A DNA stretch of 23,693 bases, from contig NW_019776139.1 of NCBI RefSeq assembly GCF_001039355.2, positions 74,999 through 98,691 of the forward strand, in the 5' to 3' direction. The stretch comes from Lingula anatina (Eukaryota > Brachiopoda > Lingulata > Lingulida > Lingulidae). This document shows positions 21,214 through 23,693 of the stretch, piece by piece (the stretch's first letter is position 1; each line of letters begins with the position of its first letter). The notes under the pieces were generated by a model that saw nothing but the letters and a program-made list of their open reading frames with translations, made no database searches and was not told the origin of the DNA. Position numbers and translations under genes: made by a program.

Positions 21214-22165
21214 ATACTCAGCACGCTCGGCTGTCACCTTGATTGGATAGTAAACGGTTGTCGTAAAATCGCTAAAAGATATTAAAACCCGGTGCATAAA
21301 CTTGAAAACCACCTAGGACAACCTTAGACTGCCACATTAATCCAATACAATGCAAAAATAAACTATAAAAAGTGGTTAAAGCCTTCAAACCGAATGTCGT
21401 AAAGTCCCCATATACCTCCATAGAGACAATAAAATATAATAAGCTTCTGAAACAAGAAAAATCCAGTTCCAACATAATAATCGAAATAAAATACTGCCGG
21501 GCATCGGAGCGGCCTAAAACTTGGCACGCTTACCGCTAATACTGCAGGCTACATCATCCCGTCGCTCGTTTGTAAATTCCGTGCATGGCATACGCACAAT
21601 CAAACCGTAAAAAACAAATTCTCGGGGTGTCGTTGGCCAGGTCCACTCTAACCTACCATTACGAAAAAGAAGCCATGCCATTGGACAATGCGACCTCTGC
21701 GGTTACGTCATTTCCTGAATTGGATTGTTGAGTGGACCTAGCCAACGACACCCCGAGAATTTGTTTTTTTACGGTTTGATTGTGCGTATGCCATGCACGG
21801 AATTTACAAACGAGCGACGGGATGATGTAGCCTGCAGTATTAGCGGTAAGCGTGCCAAGTTTTAGGCCGCTCCGATGCCCGGCAGTATTTTATTTCGATT
21901 ATTATGTTGGAACTGGATTTATCTTGTTTCAGAAGCTTACTATATTTTATTGTCTCTATGGAGGTATATGGGGACTTTACGACATTCGGTTTGAAGGCTT
22001 TAACCACTTTTTATAGTTTATTTTTGCATTGTATTGGATTAATGTGGCAGTCTAAGGTTGTCCTAGGTGGTTTTCAAGTTTATGCACCGGGTTTTAATAT
22101 CTTTTAGCGATTTTACGACAACCGTTTACTATCCAATCAAGGTGACAGCCGAGCGTGATACTCAG
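21214..22165. mobile_element. Palindromic (foldback) non-autonomous DNA transposon with 8-bp target duplication
   Basis: Two inverted arms, 21222-21648 and 21730-22157, differ by three substitutions and one base in a homopolymer over about 428 bp (about 99% identity) and flank an 81-bp unique centre. The element begins CACGCTCGGCTGTCACC and ends with the reverse complement. It is bracketed by a perfect direct repeat, ATACTCAG, at 21214-21221 and 22158-22165, the mark of transposase-mediated insertion. Length is 936 bp without the duplication. No transposase is encoded; a 67-codon open frame (MLELDFSCF...) is mirrored in both arms and is probably incidental. An 8-bp duplication suits hAT, P, Merlin or some Mutator-like families; the very long terminal repeats favour a Mutator-like or generic foldback type. 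The family is not assigned. Confidence 0.93.
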
Positions 22166-22896
22166 TATGTCGGGGACATTTAAATTTTGTTAACCTCACG
22201 TAATGTCTTTGTTTGTAGTCCGCAATACCTTATAATACTGTGTTAAGTCTAAAGAGCCTAAGTAGGCTTGTTGATCAATCTGATTAAGAAGTTAAGTTGA
22301 AGAATCCTGTCTTGGTTTGATATTAAAGAGTGGGACTCCCAACAAATGGGTAGAAATGTAGGCCTACCTGAGCAAGCAACGAGTGAACTTTAAATGAACT
22401 GGTTTTTGTTGTCAACGTTGAATTTCCTCATAGTGATTGACACGTAAATATTTTGACCACGAATCTTGAAAGCAGTATTATATAACGCGTTGTCCAACCA
22501 ACGGTGTCCGTATTTCGAGGCTGTTTGTATTTTAATTCATTGTTTTTGCGCAGCTTCGGACATCTACTAGTAGTAAGGTAAGGGCCTATTAATGTATCTC
22601 CGAGCTTGATGGAATCTAAACGGTAATCTATCACAAAAATTAAATGATTTGATTTGGGGAAAAATGAATAATAATTACATACATTGATAGTTATTTATTT
22701 GCCCTATAAGATCATTCACTTTTCAGTTAACAAACAGTCTGAACAGTCAAATAGCATAAACAGACAACGTTTGCATTTGTTATTATTAAAAGCTGGCTAA
22801 ATAACCATTATAAATACCTGTGACTTTATAATTAAGATGTCTTTGGTATTCCCATCTTAACATTGTTAAAAAATATTGAAAATAATTAATTATATC
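22166..22896. other. AT-rich gene-free DNA
   Basis: No coding frame longer than about 70 codons and no conserved protein segment. I see nothing that can be annotated. Confidence 0.4.
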
Positions 22897-23098
22897 CAGG
22901 GGCGGATCCAGGATTATTTGAAGGGGAGGTCCGCGGATGTGAAGCCCCCCCTCCCCCCCCCCCACCCCCCCGGCGTGTGGTGAAATTTTTTTAGAGGGTG
23001 AACAGTTCCATTTGTACTATGATTTAGATAGTCAAAATTCTAAATTCAAAAATAGCAGGGGGTTTACCCCCCAGACACCCCTTCTAAATCCGCCACTG
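22897..23098. mobile_element. MITE-like element with imperfect CAGNGGCGGAT termini
   Basis: The left end CAGGGGCGGATCCAGGA and the reverse complement of the right end, CAGTGGCGGATTTAGAA, agree at 13 of 17 positions. Both ends are flanked by the 5-bp direct repeat ATATC (22892-22896 and 23099-23103). The 202-bp interior is non-coding and includes a C-rich tract at about 22947-22971. CAGNGG ends are hAT-like, but hAT duplications are normally 8 bp, so the superfamily is open. Confidence 0.6.
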
Positions 23099-23499
23099 AT
23101 ATCACTCTTCCGAAAGGGCCACATCACTTTACTCGTTTGATCAAAACCCCGCTGGGGTAGATTACTCTCTGAGCAAAGGACGCTCTAGTAGTCTATTACA
23201 AAATTATTGTATCGATGATACTTAAATGTTTACTATCTTAGAAGTCCCTGATATCAGAGGGTAGGGAAAGAGAGAACATATTTAAAGCGTCCTCCCACTG
23301 TGCATAATTACGTTGTTTTTCAGGTAATTGTACCCCAACGAGTTCTACCACCCGTCAATTACCTTAACAAGTCAAACTGATGACAGCTGAAAGAACCAAA
23401 GTTTAGGAAAATAATCAGACGATGAATTGGATCTTTATCAAAAGGAACAACCCTGGGTTGCAACTCGCTCAGGCGTTAGAACCGAAGGGGGTGGGGGGT
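23099..23499. other. Gene-free DNA
   Basis: No gene, exon or clear repeat is supported here. Confidence 0.4.
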
Positions 23500-23642
23500 A
23501 CCCTCTACCAGGGTGGCAGATATTGTAGGGAAATTTTTCTAAAGCCAGCAGAGAACAAAATGACCGTCTATTTTAATTTATTTTATCTAAAGACATCTGT
23601 AAAAATCTTGTGAAAAATCAACCTGTCGCCCTGGTAGAGGGT
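23500..23642. repeat. Inverted repeat pair, 143 bp span
   Basis: ACCCTCTACCAGGGTGGCAG at 23500-23519 is the reverse complement of 23623-23642 with two mismatches in 20. The interior is AT-rich and non-coding. It may be a small terminal-inverted-repeat element; no target duplication can be shown because the flanks are G-rich and repetitive. Confidence 0.6.
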
Positions 23643-23693
23643 GTGGGTGGGGTGTGTGTGTGTGTGTGTGTGTGTGGGGGGGCTGGGGGGATC
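23643..23693. repeat. GT microsatellite and G-rich tract at window end
   Basis: A run of about 12 GT units (23652-23675) is followed by G runs up to the end of the window. Low complexity; it continues or ends outside the window. Confidence 0.9.

Overview
The window is nuclear DNA from an animal. Genes are split by short AT-rich introns with GT-AG borders (one GC-AG), AATAAA signals follow several stop codons, and the proteins are bilaterian families. Gene content and the AT-rich, repeat-dotted non-coding DNA would suit an invertebrate, possibly a lophotrochozoan such as a mollusc; that placement is a guess. Nothing here is bacterial or viral, and I found no operon, CRISPR array or rRNA gene.

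Layout: (1) 1-2966, the 3' six exons of JMJD4 (+), a JmjC protein hydroxylase whose first exons lie left of the window. (2) 3317-4856, METTL21A-like protein-lysine methyltransferase (-), convergent with JMJD4. (3) 5301-7327, a homologue of human C7orf57 (+), divergent from METTL21A across a 444-bp gap that holds a (TTTA)n tract. (4) 7916-8713, a two-exon dispanin/CD225 membrane protein (-). (5) 8714-11512, 2.8 kb without a recognisable gene, holding a 31-bp-stem hairpin and a weak tRNA-like remnant. (6) 11513-14493, POLR3D/RPC4 (+), nine exons, with an exact 99-bp tandem duplication in intron 2. (7) 15338-18017, a globin (+), five exons, with introns at the ancestral B12.2 and G7.0 positions. 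(8) 18547-20629, histone H2A.Z (-), five coding exons, the first holding only the ATG. (9) 20630-23693, a gene-free, repeat-rich end: the H2A.Z promoter, a 936-bp foldback DNA transposon with an exact 8-bp target duplication, a 202-bp MITE-like element, a small inverted repeat and a GT microsatellite.

The genes are mostly housekeeping and do not form a pathway. JMJD4 and METTL21A modify translation and chaperone proteins, POLR3D is an RNA polymerase III subunit, and H2A.Z is a chromatin component. They are packed tightly, with convergent 3' ends (JMJD4/METTL21A, C7orf57/dispanin, globin/H2A.Z). The strongest non-genic discovery is the near-perfect palindromic transposon at 21214-22165. The most interesting genic point is the globin gene structure. 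I rebuilt exon borders by eye from splice consensus, reading-frame phase and remembered family alignments; no search was run.
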